50,019 bases of DNA from Armatimonadota bacterium. GTDB taxonomy: Bacteria; Bacillota; Desulfotomaculia; Desulfotomaculales; Nap2-2B. The position numbers and the translations under genes are program-made. Within the stretch, counting starts at the first letter, position 1. Every line of letters begins with the position of its first letter. Of this stretch, positions 24,173 through 32,962 are shown piece by piece. The DNA is taken from contig JAIMBK010000016.1 in assembly GCA_023511535.1 (NCBI GenBank), forward strand, positions 1 to 50,019, in the 5' to 3' direction. The notes beneath the pieces were generated by a model that made no database searches, had not been told where the DNA came from, and worked only from the letters and a program-made list of their open reading frames with translations.

Positions 24173-26200
24173 ATGCCCGCACTGGATCGGAAAGCAAACG
24201 CCGCATTCGCCGGAAAGGTTGTTCGAAAGGATCTTGTCCGAAAGGTGAAGGTTGGCGCGAACGTTCCCGTTTATGTCCTGGAGTACCTTCTCGGGAAGTA
24301 TTGTGCTACCGATGATCCACAGGCAATTGAAGCAGGCCTGCGGTTGGTGAAGACGACACTTGCGAACAATTTCGTCCGCCCGGACGAATCGAACAAGGCG
24401 CAATCGTACGTAAAGGAAAAGGGGAAACACACCTTTATAGACAAGGTAAAGGTCCGGTACCTGTCGGACGACGACAAGTACTGGGCTGAACTGGTCAACT
24501 TCGGTCATAAATTTGTGCACGTGCCGGACCATTTCATCCGCAAGTACGATTTGCTGCTGATGGGCGGGATTTGGGCCCAGATTGACATTCGTCACGAATA
24601 TGACGACACGGCCCGCGGCAAACGAAGTCCTTTCTGGATTGACGAGATCAAGCCAATCCAGTTGGGCTCTTTTAATTTTGAAGACTATCGAACGTACCGA
24701 AAAGAATTTGATTCCAACGATTGGGTCGATCTGCTCGTGAGGAGTATCGGCCTTGAGCCTGCATACTTTAGCCGGAGGCAAAAACTACTTTTGTTGGTCA
24801 GGCTTATTCCTCTTTGCGAGCAGAATTATAACCTGGTAGAGCTTGGTCCACGTGGTACCGGGAAGTCTTACGCCTTTCAGGAAATCAGTCCTTACGCGAT
24901 TCTGCTTACGGGGCCCACCACGGTTGCGAACCTGTTCTATAACCTTGCTACGGGAAAGATGGGGCTGGTTGGGCTTTGGGATGCCATTGCCTTCGACGAG
25001 GTAGCGGACCTCCAAAAGATGCCTAAGGAGGTCGTTACGACGCTTAAGACATATTGCGAGTCAGGCACCTTTGCACGCGGCAAAGAGGCGCTTACGGGCC
25101 ACGCGGCGATTACCTTTTTTGGCAACACCAATCAACCAGTGGAAGTTATGGTTCGTTCCTCTCACCTGTTTATTCCAATGCCTGAGGTAATCCGGGAAGA
25201 TATGGCATTTCTTGATCGCATCCACTATTACATACCTGGTTGGGAAATACCAAAGATGCGGATGGAGTTTTTCACTGAGCATTACGGGTTCGTAGTGAAT
25301 TATCTCGCGGAAGCCCTTCGAGCATTAAGAAAGCATAATTATACGGAGATTGCTGACAGGTATTACTCGTTGGGTTCTCATCTCAACGCCCGCGATGTTA
25401 AAGCTGTCCGCAAAACAGTATCGGGCCTGGTGAAACTGATTTATCCACACGGAGAAGTCGCCAAAGACGAACTTTCCGAACTCGTAGAAATGGCATTGGA
25501 GGGAAGGCGAAGGGTTAAAGAGCAGCTGAAAAAAATGGGGTCATTTGAGTACCACCAGACATCCTTCTCCTATATGGACATCGAGACCCGTGAAGAGCGT
25601 TTCGTGGGTGTGCCGGAACAGGGCGGCCGGGATATGATCTCCTCGGATCCCCTGGCTCCCGGGTCGGTTTATACCGCTTCTGTGGACGATCAGGGCAGGG
25701 TCGGCCTCTATCGCCTGGAGGTGGGCTGTTCCCCGGGAACGGGGAAGCTGAAGATCGCGGGCGGCATCGAGGGGATCATGAAGGAGTCCATCCAGCGAGC
25801 ATTCGCGTATTTGTCTGGTCAAAAGGTAAAAATGGGCATCTCGCAGCAGGTTGACACGACCGATTTCCACGTTGAGGCCATCGATCTACTGAGCAACCGC
25901 ATCCCTTGCGAGGCAGGCATCGCCCTCATCGTTGCGGTCTATTCCGCGGTCAAGAAGAACTCAGTCCTGCCGGGGCTGCTCATCCTGGGAGATATGAGTA
26001 TTCAGGGAAATATAAAACCGTTGCGATCCCTTGCTGAACCCCTTCAGGTCGGCATGGACAACGGCGCCCGACGTGCGCTCATACCTTTGGAAAACAAGCG
26101 TAACTTCCTTGAGGTATCTGGTGACATTGTCGAGCGGGTAGACCCCATCTTCTTCTCCGACCCGATGACAGCATCTATGAAGGCGCTGGGGATGACATAG
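24173..26200 (+). CDS. brxL: BrxL, Lon-like ATPase of the BREX system
   Basis: 675 residues, ATG at 24173 after GGGAGG. An N-terminal DNA-binding region precedes an AAA+ domain with Walker A GPRGTGKS (residues 225-232) and DAIAFDEVADLQ as Walker B. The C-terminal Lon-like domain contains IPCEAGIALIVAVYSAV and GDMSIQGNIKPL. The usual catalytic Ser of Lon is not evident in that first stretch, in keeping with BrxL acting as a DNA-engaging motor rather than a protease. It is the last operon gene; presence of brxL and brxA/B marks type 1 BREX. A terminator follows 37 bases later. Confidence 0.93.
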   Translation: MPALDRKANAAFAGKVVRKDLVRKVKVGANVPVYVLEYLLGKYCATDDPQAIEAGLRLVKTTLANNFVRPDESNKAQSYVKEKGKHTFIDKVKVRYLSDDDKYWAELVNFGHKFVHVPDHFIRKYDLLLMGGIWAQIDIRHEYDDTARGKRSPFWIDEIKPIQLGSFNFEDYRTYRKEFDSNDWVDLLVRSIGLEPAYFSRRQKLLLLVRLIPLCEQNYNLVELGPRGTGKSYAFQEISPYAILLTGPTTVANLFYNLATGKMGLVGLWDAIAFDEVADLQKMPKEVVTTLKTYCESGTFARGKEALTGHAAITFFGNTNQPVEVMVRSSHLFIPMPEVIREDMAFLDRIHYYIPGWEIPKMRMEFFTEHYGFVVNYLAEALRALRKHNYTEIADRYYSLGSHLNARDVKAVRKTVSGLVKLIYPHGEVAKDELSELVEMALEGRRRVKEQLKKMGSFEYHQTSFSYMDIETREERFVGVPEQGGRDMISSDPLAPGSVYTASVDDQGRVGLYRLEVGCSPGTGKLKIAGGIEGIMKESIQRAFAYLSGQKVKMGISQQVDTTDFHVEAIDLLSNRIPCEAGIALIVAVYSAVKKNSVLPGLLILGDMSIQGNIKPLRSLAEPLQVGMDNGARRALIPLENKRNFLEVSGDIVERVDPIFFSDPMTASMKALGMT

Positions 26201-26236
26201 AATTCGCCATTCACGCCACGGGCTTTTATACCTGCT

Positions 26237-26260
26237 TCCGGTCCCGTCGGGCCGGATTTT
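26237..26260 (+). terminator. BREX operon terminator
   Basis: TCCGG, CCC, loop GTC, GGG, CCGGA with one bulged T, then TTTTATTT. Confidence 0.7.
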
Positions 26261-26278
26261 ATTTCTGCTATTTTTTTA

Positions 26279-26307
26279 TTGACATGGGGCTAAAATTGGT
26301 TTATCAT
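26279..26307 (+). promoter_or_regulatory. Promoter of a short transcript
   Basis: TTGACA (26279-26284), 17 bases, TATCAT (26302-26307). No gene of useful length follows before a strong terminator. Confidence 0.65.
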
Positions 26308-26313
26308 AGTTAT

Positions 26314-26404
26314 GAACATATGGTATATATTATGCTCCTGAGTGTTTTTGAGCGCTTATACCCCCTCTTTTGCATGCCCGCCTTTTTTCCGGCGGGTATT
26401 TTTT
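26314..26404 (+). ncRNA. Candidate ~90-nt small RNA
   Basis: A well-spaced promoter just upstream and a strong rho-independent terminator (26377-26404) define a transcript of about 90 bases. It holds only a 9-codon ATG frame without a clear ribosome binding site. It lies between brxL and the converging ADP-ribosylglycohydrolase gene. Identity and target unknown. Confidence 0.45.
26377..26404 (+). terminator. Strong terminator
   Basis: CCCGCC (26377-26382), loop TTTTTTCC, GGCGGG (26391-26396), then TATTTTTT. It touches the stop codon of the converging gene. Confidence 0.8.
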
Positions 26405-27351
26405 CAGCCGGTCTCGAGCAGGCGGCAGAATGCTTCGATAATGTCATCAATTGCCGCCGTTTTTTTCAGCGCCGCCAGCCAGCGGGAGGGGATGGCCGAA
26501 TAGCCGTAATAGGCGCCGGCCAGGCCGCCGGTGACCGTGCCGCCGGTGTCGGTGTCGTCGCCGCGGTTGACCACTTCCACCAGCGCTTCTTCAAAGCTTT
26601 CCGTATGCAGAAAGCTTTGCAGGGAAGCGGCCAGCGTGTCCAGGGCGTTTCCGCGGGGGATTACCGCGGGCGCTCCTTTTTGAATGTGGTGAATGATGTG
26701 CCAGAAGAATTTTGTCGGGTGCAGGTCAAGCATTTTGCAGAACCGGTCCGTCTCACTCAGGGCCCGGGTAATCATTTCTCTTTTGGAGCCCTTCCTCTGG
26801 CCGGCGAAGTAAACCAGAAGGTTGTAAAAAAGGCAGCAGGTGACGCCTTCCTGACTGTAATGCGTCATGGCGCAGATTTTGGCCGCCCATTTGGCCATGG
26901 CGGGAAGGTTGCCCCAGTAGCCGAAGGTTACCGGAAGCGTCCGCATCAGGCCTCCGTTGCTGTCCAGTTTGTTGAGGGTCTTGGCGGTTAATTTCGCGGC
27001 TTCGGGCCAGTTCCCCAGGCGCAGGTAGTTGCGGAAGGACATCAGGGTGGTGTTGCCGATGTCCTTTGGTCCGGACTGGTACCAGCGGATGAACGCCCGC
27101 CCGATTTCCTCCACCGGGGAATAAGGGTTGGCCAGGATTCCCTTGGCTACGGCAATAATCATTTCGGTATCGTCGGTGTATTCCCCGGGTTCGAGGTTGA
27201 GCCAGCCGCCCCCGGTCATCTCCTTCAGGACGCCGTATTTTTCCTGGATTTCCCCGGCGCTCAGCAGCTCTGCCGGACCGCCCAGGGCGTCGCCGGCGGC
27301 CGCACCGTAAAAGGCTCCTTTGATTACGTCTCGCAAAATTACATCCGGCAT
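26404..27351 (-). CDS. ADP-ribosylglycohydrolase family protein (DraG-like)
   Basis: 315 residues from the ATG at 27351 (MPDVILRDVIKGAFYG); the open frame runs further upstream but overlaps the transglycosylase gene in an implausible composition. Motifs of the family are GAAAGDALGGPAE near the start, YTDDTEM (metal-binding Asp pair) at about residue 55 and RGDDTDTGGTVTGGLAGA near the C-terminus, the second metal site. Such enzymes remove ADP-ribose from proteins or small molecules using two metal ions, in the cytoplasm. The actual substrate is unknown. Confidence 0.88.
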   Translation of the reverse strand: MPDVILRDVIKGAFYGAAAGDALGGPAELLSAGEIQEKYGVLKEMTGGGWLNLEPGEYTDDTEMIIAVAKGILANPYSPVEEIGRAFIRWYQSGPKDIGNTTLMSFRNYLRLGNWPEAAKLTAKTLNKLDSNGGLMRTLPVTFGYWGNLPAMAKWAAKICAMTHYSQEGVTCCLFYNLLVYFAGQRKGSKREMITRALSETDRFCKMLDLHPTKFFWHIIHHIQKGAPAVIPRGNALDTLAASLQSFLHTESFEEALVEVVNRGDDTDTGGTVTGGLAGAYYGYSAIPSRWLAALKKTAAIDDIIEAFCRLLETG

Positions 27352-27445
27352 TTTTCTCTTCCCCCAGACAAATAGCCAAAGGATTTCGATTTGTTCGCCT
27401 TTTCCCGTTACCGGCGGGAAAAATTGGTAGGCGGAGCGAGAAAGG

Positions 27446-28021
27446 TTAACGGTATAAAAACTTGTACACCTTGTAGTTCCAGAGCACCTTCCGGATAAAT
27501 TGCCTGGTTTCCGGGAAGGGTACCCGGTCGATGTTTTTGATCCGGGTCTGACCTTCGCCGGCAAGCCACCTTTTGACGTTGCTGCGCCCGCCGTTGTACG
27601 CCGCCAGCACCTGAACCGGATCACCTTGAAATTCCCGAAAGAGATCGGCCAGATACCACGCCCCGAAGCGGATATTGGTTTCGGGATCAAAAAGCTGCTC
27701 CGGATCAAAAACGGCCTGTCCCATCTCTTCGGCCACCCATTGACCCGTTTTCGGCATTATCTGCATCAGCCCCAGGGCCCCTTTGGGGGAGGCGGCCCGG
27801 GGGTTGAAATTGCTTTCCGTTTTGATGATGGCGGCGATCAGATAGGGGTCAAGATTATATTCCCGCGCGTAGTGAAAAATTATTTCCCTATAGAAAAGAG
27901 GGTAAAAAGCCCTGGCGGCGCGGCCGGCGCCGGATACCAGGAGCAGAACGAGCAGCAGAAATAGAACCGGTGGTAGGCTGATTCTACTTCTGCGCCGGAA
28001 AAACACAAAGAACCACCTCAA
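27446..28021 (-). CDS. Membrane-anchored lytic transglycosylase (SLT family)
   Basis: Up to 191 residues. The frame begins at a TTG (28021); a GTG at 28006 with AGGTGG 6 bases upstream is the more likely start. A basic N-terminus and a hydrophobic helix (LPPVLFLLLVLLLVSGAG) give a membrane anchor or uncleaved signal. The SLT domain follows: IIKTESNFNPRAASPKG with the catalytic Glu, GLMQIMP and VLAAYNGG. It cleaves peptidoglycan glycan strands outside the membrane, for wall turnover or sporulation. Confidence 0.9.
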   Translation of the reverse strand: MRWFFVFFRRRSRISLPPVLFLLLVLLLVSGAGRAARAFYPLFYREIIFHYAREYNLDPYLIAAIIKTESNFNPRAASPKGALGLMQIMPKTGQWVAEEMGQAVFDPEQLFDPETNIRFGAWYLADLFREFQGDPVQVLAAYNGGRSNVKRWLAGEGQTRIKNIDRVPFPETRQFIRKVLWNYKVYKFLYR

Positions 28022-28058
28022 ATTTTTAGTTCTCCGCCGGCAGGCGTTTTCCTGCCGC

Positions 28059-28700
28059 TCACCAGAGCTTTGCCAGCCCCAGGAGGATCAGGATGCAGCC
28101 CGGCAGGACGGAGAACTGCTTCCCCAGCCAGGTGGTGCTGAACCCCCGCCCGGCGAGCAGGCCGAGGTAGGTCAGCAAAATGTGCCCGATGCCCACCAGA
28201 GCAGCGGTAAGAATGAGATTAAAGCCCAGCAAGCAGGCGGCAAAACCGGCGCCAAAGGAGTCCATGGCCAGGGCGAAGCCCAGCAAAATAGCTTCCCGGG
28301 CGGATATTTCCCCGGAGCGGTCCAGGTCGGCGCGGTATGGTTCGCGGAGGACGTGGATAACCAGCCCCAGGGGGTAAATGCGAATGTGCAGGAGCGTTTT
28401 CGTTTCTTCGCCGGCGTCATAGTTTTGCTGGTCGTTTTTCCGCAGGCTTTGCCAGAGAAACCAGCCTCCGATGAAAAGCAAGATGATTCCACCCAGGCGG
28501 CGGGCAAGGGCTTCCGAAAGAAAGCCGGCCAGGACATTTCCGGCCAGCATGGAGAGCGTAATCGCCAGTACGGAAAGCCCGCTGATGATCAAAAGGGAGC
28601 TCAAGGGAAGTTTTATCCGGCGGATTCCGTAAGCCACACCGGTGGCAAAAGCATCCATGTTGAGCGCCAGGGCGAAAAGGATAAGCGCGAAAAAATCCAC
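28059..28700 (-). CDS. ytaF: YtaF, MntP-like sporulation membrane protein
   Basis: 213 residues with about six membrane helices in two related halves. ALNMDAFATGVAYGIRR and ALAMDSFGAGFAACLLG are the paired signature motifs of the MntP/YtaF family, with an Asp in each half. A soluble loop (about residues 85-130) separates them. MntP exports manganese, while YtaF is a sporulation protein of unknown transport role in Bacillus. Location beside mutM and polA matches ytaF in Firmicutes. Confidence 0.88.
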   Translation of the reverse strand: MDFFALILFALALNMDAFATGVAYGIRRIKLPLSSLLIISGLSVLAITLSMLAGNVLAGFLSEALARRLGGIILLFIGGWFLWQSLRKNDQQNYDAGEETKTLLHIRIYPLGLVIHVLREPYRADLDRSGEISAREAILLGFALAMDSFGAGFAACLLGFNLILTAALVGIGHILLTYLGLLAGRGFSTTWLGKQFSVLPGCILILLGLAKLW

Positions 28701-28783
28701 TTCCGTCGATCCCCCCGCGAAGTTTTGATCCTAACTCTAATCTTATGGAGGGGTCGGGGAAGTTGTGCCTGGCGGAGAGATCT

Positions 28784-29611
28784 TTACGATTTTTGGCAGT
28801 GCGGGCAATAATAGGTGCTCCGTCCGCCCAGCCGGACCCTGATTACAGGCGTACCGCATTTTAAACAGGGGTCACCTTCGCGATGGTGAACCCGGAGTAA
28901 ATTCTGGTAGTTGCCTTCCCTCCCTTCACCGTCGACGTAATCCCGGATGCTGGTGCCCCGGTTGGCAATGGCTTCTTCCAGGACCTCCCGGATGGCCTGG
29001 TACAGGCGGCTGGCTTCCCGGGGGGTAAGGGTGTGGGACTGGCGCTGCGGGTGGAGCCGCGCCCGGAAAAGAACTTCATCGGCATAGATATTACCCAGGC
29101 CGGCCACAAAGCCCTGGTCCAAAAGGAGCGGTTTGAGCATGGCGCGTTTATTTTTGAGTTCTTTTCGAAAAAGCTCGCGCGTAAAGTGCGGATCGAAGGG
29201 ATCGTAGCCCAGGCCGCAAAGTCCCGGCAGGCCGGCCAGGTCGTCGACCTTGACCAGGGAGACCTGCCCGAACTGGCGAAGATCCGCGTAGCGCAGCTGG
29301 TCGCCGTTGTCCAGGTGAAAGATTACGTGAGTGTGGGGGATATCCGGAGCATCCGGCGGGGAGTAAATGAGTCTTCCGGTCATGCGCAGGTGAATGACCA
29401 GCACAAGATTGTCGGCAAGGTAAATCAACAGGTATTTGCCCTTCCGTTCCAGTTTTTTGATTTTTTTGCCGGGAAGGCGGGTTGCCAGTTCTTCCGGCCC
29501 GGGGGTTTTGATGATCTTGGGTAAAAAGATCTCCACGGCCTTGATGGACAGGCCGGTTATTTTTCCTTCCAGGGTCCGCTTGACGGTTTCCACCTCGGGC
29601 AGTTCGGGCAT
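28784..29611 (-). CDS. mutM: Formamidopyrimidine-DNA glycosylase MutM
   Basis: 275 residues, standard length. It begins MPELPEVE with the catalytic Pro and Glu after Met removal. The conserved Lys lies in GRKGKYL-type sequence (KLERKGKYLLI), and GLGNIYADE is the helix-two-turn-helix. The C-terminal zinc finger is complete: CLKCG...YYCPHCQ. It removes oxidised guanine from DNA. It sits between ytaF and polA in the usual repair cluster. Confidence 0.96.
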   Translation of the reverse strand: MPELPEVETVKRTLEGKITGLSIKAVEIFLPKIIKTPGPEELATRLPGKKIKKLERKGKYLLIYLADNLVLVIHLRMTGRLIYSPPDAPDIPHTHVIFHLDNGDQLRYADLRQFGQVSLVKVDDLAGLPGLCGLGYDPFDPHFTRELFRKELKNKRAMLKPLLLDQGFVAGLGNIYADEVLFRARLHPQRQSHTLTPREASRLYQAIREVLEEAIANRGTSIRDYVDGEGREGNYQNLLRVHHREGDPCLKCGTPVIRVRLGGRSTYYCPHCQKS

Positions 29612-29650
29612 GTCCAGTCATCTCCTTCAGGTTGGAGGCAAAGTTTTTGA

Positions 29651-29757
29651 TTTAGAGGTAAAAAGGAAACAGGCACAAGAGAACTAAAGCACATAGGCAC
29701 AAGGGCACAAAGGAACTAAGGCAAAAGGCACTAAGGCACAAAGGCACGGAGGGGAAG
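29651..29757. repeat. Imperfect GGCACAAA/GGCACTAA repeats
   Basis: The gap between polA and mutM is filled with tandem, decayed copies of a 7-9-base word (GGCACAAGA, GGCACAAAG, GGCACTAAG). Related words, inverted, form the last codons of polA (29838-29862). Another patch lies at 36478-36535. No gene or terminator seen in 29612-29831. Confidence 0.65.
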
Positions 29758-29831
29758 ATGCGAAAGTGCAGCCAGCGAACGGTGGGCCGGTGATTTCACT
29801 GTTAAAACGCAAGCCGTTGATCAAAAATCCC

Positions 29832-32552
29832 TTAGACTGTATGCCTTTGTGCCTTTGTCCCTTCTGCCAGTGGTTTGGTTTCGTACCAGTTCGGACCGGC
29901 TTTGATCTCGACGATCAGAGGCACTTTCAGGGTCACGGCGTTTTCCATGCAGTTCCGCACGAGGCCGGCCACCTCTTCCAGTTCCCGGACGGGGACGTCG
30001 AAAATGAGTTCATCGTGCACCTGCAGAATCATTTCCGTTTCCAGCCGGCGTTTCGTCAGTTCCTCGTGCACGCGCAGCATGGCGAGCTTGATGATGTCGG
30101 CGGCGCTGCCTTGAATGGGCATATTGACCGCCGCGCGCTCGCCGAAGCTGCGGACCGTGCGGCTGGGGCTGAAGAGCTCCGGCAGGTAGCGGCGCCGGTT
30201 GAGAATCGTGGTGACGTAGCCCTTTTCCCGGGCCTCGGTTTTCGTGCGCTCAATGTATTCCTTGACGCCATTGTAGCGGCGGAAGTAATTTTCGATGTAT
30301 TGCCTGGCTTCCTGGCGGGAGACGTTGATGTCCCGGGCCAGGCCGTAGTCGCTTAGACCGTAGACGATTCCGAAGTTTACCGCCTTGGCCCGGCTGCGCA
30401 GATCCGCGGTGACCTCGGCTGCGGCCACGCCAAACACCTCGGCTGCGGTGCGGGCGTGAATGTCCTGGCCGGTAACGAAGGCTTCCACCAGGCTGGGGTC
30501 CTCCGTCATGTGGGCCAGGATTCGCAGTTCGATCTGCGAGTAGTCGGCGGTGAGAATTAGGTTGTCTTTTTTGCGGGGAATGAAGACCTGCCTGATTTTG
30601 CGCCCTTCCTCCAGGCGGACCGGGATGTTTTGCAAGTTTGGATCGGAGCTGCTTAAGCGCCCGGTGGAGGTAACCGTTTGGTGAAAGGTGGTGTGTACCC
30701 GGCCGGTGCGCGGGTTGATCAGCGCCGCCAGGCCGTCCGTATAAGTTGATTTTAGTTTCACCAGCTGCCGGTGCTCCAGGATTTTGGTGACCACGGGATG
30801 GGCGCCGGCCAGTTCTTCCAGCACTTCCACGTCCGTGGAGTATCCCGTTTTGGTTCGCTTAATTACCGGCAGCTGGAGCTTTTCAAAGAGGATGGAGCCC
30901 AGTTGTTTGGTCGAATTGATGTTGAATTCTTCGCCGGCCAGCCGGTAGATTTCGGCAGCCAGATCCTGGATCCTCTGCCCCAGTTCTGCGGACATAGCGG
31001 CCAGGCGGTCGACGTCTAAAGCGACGCCGGCCATCTCCATTCCGGCCAGGACTTTGATCAGGGGCATTTCGACCTCAAAAAAGAGCCGGTCTATTTCCAG
31101 CAGGCGGAGTTTGGCCTGCAGCACACCGGTCAGACGGTAAACGGCGTCGGCCCGGGCACTCACCGCTCCCGGCCCGTTTACCGGCAGCACCACATTTAAG
31201 TGTTCCAGCGCCAGGTCCGGCAGGTCGAGGTTGGGCGAACCGGGGTTGATTAGATAGGCCGCCACCATTGTGTCGAAGGCCAGGTTGTTGATGGTCATTT
31301 CGTTTGGCGTAAGCCACCAGAGGATTTCCTTGCCGTGGTGAAGGAGCTTTTCGATGCCGGGATCCGTGCAGATGTCCCGCAGGGCGGCCAGTTGTCCGGA
31401 GGTTTCCACGGAAAAATAAGTGATCCGCAAATCTTCCTCCCGGCTTCCCCCGGCAGAGTCCGCGAGGGCCAGCGCAACCGCCCGGACCCCCTTTTCCCGG
31501 TCGCCCGCGCAGGCCAGGGCCGCGCGGCCGGCCCGGCGCGCCGCCGCCACCAGCTGCGCCAGCTGTTCGGGTTCGGTTATTTCCTGAAAACCCACCTGGT
31601 AGGTGGCTACCTCGTCCAGGTCGAAAAGCGTTGCCCGGGGTGCGTCCTTTCTTTCCGCCGCCTTTTGCCTTTTCTTTTCTGCCTTTTCCGGCTGCGTGAA
31701 GGAGCGGAGCAGGCTTTTGAATTCCATTTTCCGGAAAAAGCTCAATAGCTCCTGGTGATCGGGGCCTTCCCAGCGGCAACCGGCCAGGTCGATCGCCAGG
31801 GGGGCATCTTGCCGGATGGTGGCCAGGCGCCTGGAAAGAAGCGCCTGGCCGGCAAACTGTTGAATTTTTTCCCGGTAGCGTTGGGGCAATTCGGGGGCGT
31901 GATCGATCAAGTTTTCCAGGGAGCCGTAATCCTTTAACAGGGCGGCGGCGGTTTTCGCGCCGATGCCCGGTACTCCGGGGATGTTGTCGGACTGGTCACC
32001 CACCAGCCCTTTGAAATCGGTGAACTGGGCGGGGGTTACGCCGAAACGATCCCAGACCTTCCCTTCAGTGTATTCCTCCAGCTCCGTAATCCCCTTCCTG
32101 GTCAGCAGCACCCTGGTTGTCGGCGAGACAAGCTGCAGGGCGTCCTGGTCCCCGGTGACAATGATGCTGGCGACCTTCTCTTTCTGCGCTTCCTTGATGA
32201 TTGTGCCGATTAAATCGTCGGCTTCGTACCCTTCCCATTCCAGGACAGGAATCCGCATGGCGCCGAGGAACTCTTTAATTAAGGGAAACTGGGTGCGCAA
32301 TTCGTCCGGAGTGGCTTTGCGGGTGGCCTTGTATTGTTCGTAATCGCTGTGCCGGAATGTAATCTTCCCCTTGTCAAAGCATACCACTACGAATTGGGCG
32401 GGATATTCGGCCAGCACTTTGAGAAGCATGTTCGTAAAACCGTAAACGGCGTTGGTGACCACCCCCTGCGTGGTGGAAAGCAGGGGAATGGCGTGAAAGG
32501 CCCGGTGAGCCAGACTGTTGCCGTCGATTACCAAAAGAGTGCCGGTGGTCAA
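29832..32552 (-). CDS. polA: DNA polymerase I
   Basis: 906 residues from a TTG start with GGCGGTG 8 bases upstream. N-terminal 5' nuclease (about residues 1-290; IDGNSLAHRAFHA, GYEADDLIGT, KGLVGDQSDNIPGVPGIG). The central 3'-5' exonuclease-like domain lacks the first DxE pair, so proofreading is probably lost, as in Bacillus and Taq enzymes. The C-terminal polymerase is complete: DYSQIELRILAHM, RAKAVNFGIVYG and VHDELIFDVP. Its last residues (GTKAQRHTV) are encoded by the GGCAC repeat, suggesting the repeat extended the gene end. Acts in repair and Okazaki-fragment processing. Confidence 0.96.
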   Translation of the reverse strand: MTTGTLLVIDGNSLAHRAFHAIPLLSTTQGVVTNAVYGFTNMLLKVLAEYPAQFVVVCFDKGKITFRHSDYEQYKATRKATPDELRTQFPLIKEFLGAMRIPVLEWEGYEADDLIGTIIKEAQKEKVASIIVTGDQDALQLVSPTTRVLLTRKGITELEEYTEGKVWDRFGVTPAQFTDFKGLVGDQSDNIPGVPGIGAKTAAALLKDYGSLENLIDHAPELPQRYREKIQQFAGQALLSRRLATIRQDAPLAIDLAGCRWEGPDHQELLSFFRKMEFKSLLRSFTQPEKAEKKRQKAAERKDAPRATLFDLDEVATYQVGFQEITEPEQLAQLVAAARRAGRAALACAGDREKGVRAVALALADSAGGSREEDLRITYFSVETSGQLAALRDICTDPGIEKLLHHGKEILWWLTPNEMTINNLAFDTMVAAYLINPGSPNLDLPDLALEHLNVVLPVNGPGAVSARADAVYRLTGVLQAKLRLLEIDRLFFEVEMPLIKVLAGMEMAGVALDVDRLAAMSAELGQRIQDLAAEIYRLAGEEFNINSTKQLGSILFEKLQLPVIKRTKTGYSTDVEVLEELAGAHPVVTKILEHRQLVKLKSTYTDGLAALINPRTGRVHTTFHQTVTSTGRLSSSDPNLQNIPVRLEEGRKIRQVFIPRKKDNLILTADYSQIELRILAHMTEDPSLVEAFVTGQDIHARTAAEVFGVAAAEVTADLRSRAKAVNFGIVYGLSDYGLARDINVSRQEARQYIENYFRRYNGVKEYIERTKTEAREKGYVTTILNRRRYLPELFSPSRTVRSFGERAAVNMPIQGSAADIIKLAMLRVHEELTKRRLETEMILQVHDELIFDVPVRELEEVAGLVRNCMENAVTLKVPLIVEIKAGPNWYETKPLAEGTKAQRHTV

Positions 32553-32575
32553 AGCAAAACACCGCCTTGTTAAAA

Positions 32576-32611
32576 ATTAGGAATTAGGGGTTAGGAATTA
32601 GGAATTAGGGT
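32576..32611. repeat. TTAGGAA short tandem repeat
   Basis: About five near-copies of TTAGGAA/TTAGGGG before polA, with a weaker GGAATCAGG pair at 32735-32750. The gap 32553-32962 between the divergent polA and protease genes holds no gene that I can support. Confidence 0.6.
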
Positions 32612-32962
32612 TTGTCTTCCATTCGGCTTCCGGTTGCACCGGTAAAAGATGAAATCTTCCGGCCCGTCGTTCGATTTGCCGGGAGCATCAGAGCGACGGC
32701 AAACGAACGGCGGGCGAAGGTTATTTTCCGGATCGGAATCAGGAATCAGGGCAAATTACCAGGCCCGCCTTTCTTCTGCTGACGAGAATTAATGTTTACC
32801 GGTCAAAGTAAGTATTTCACCATCAGTACTTGAAATACCTTCTTGCGTGATAATTTTAAAGATCTAAAAATTTTTCCTGATGAAGGAAATAAGGTCTGGA
32901 AAGTCGAAGTACATTTAAGGAAAGGTTTTGGGGTGGCAGGGAAAAGTTTTGAGGTGATGAAA

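Larger units (their letters stand above)
11789..26200 (+). other. Complete type 1 BREX defence operon with an added HEPN gene
   Basis: Seven genes in one direction, with overlaps or gaps of at most 15 bases, in the canonical order brxA-brxB-brxC-(HEPN)-pglX-pglZ-brxL. All reading frames are intact. BREX protects against phage by methylating host DNA and blocking replication of unmethylated phage DNA. It starts about 200 bases beyond the right att site of E1, next to the original tRNA-Leu terminator. Confidence 0.93.

Noticed and set aside
23819..24781. 320-codon open frame on the minus strand
   Set aside because: Spans the pglZ-brxL junction in antisense; no protein family features.
26284..26991. 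Long open frame on the plus strand (235 codons)
   Set aside because: Runs antisense to the well-supported ADP-ribosylglycohydrolase gene and has a composition typical of a shadow frame.
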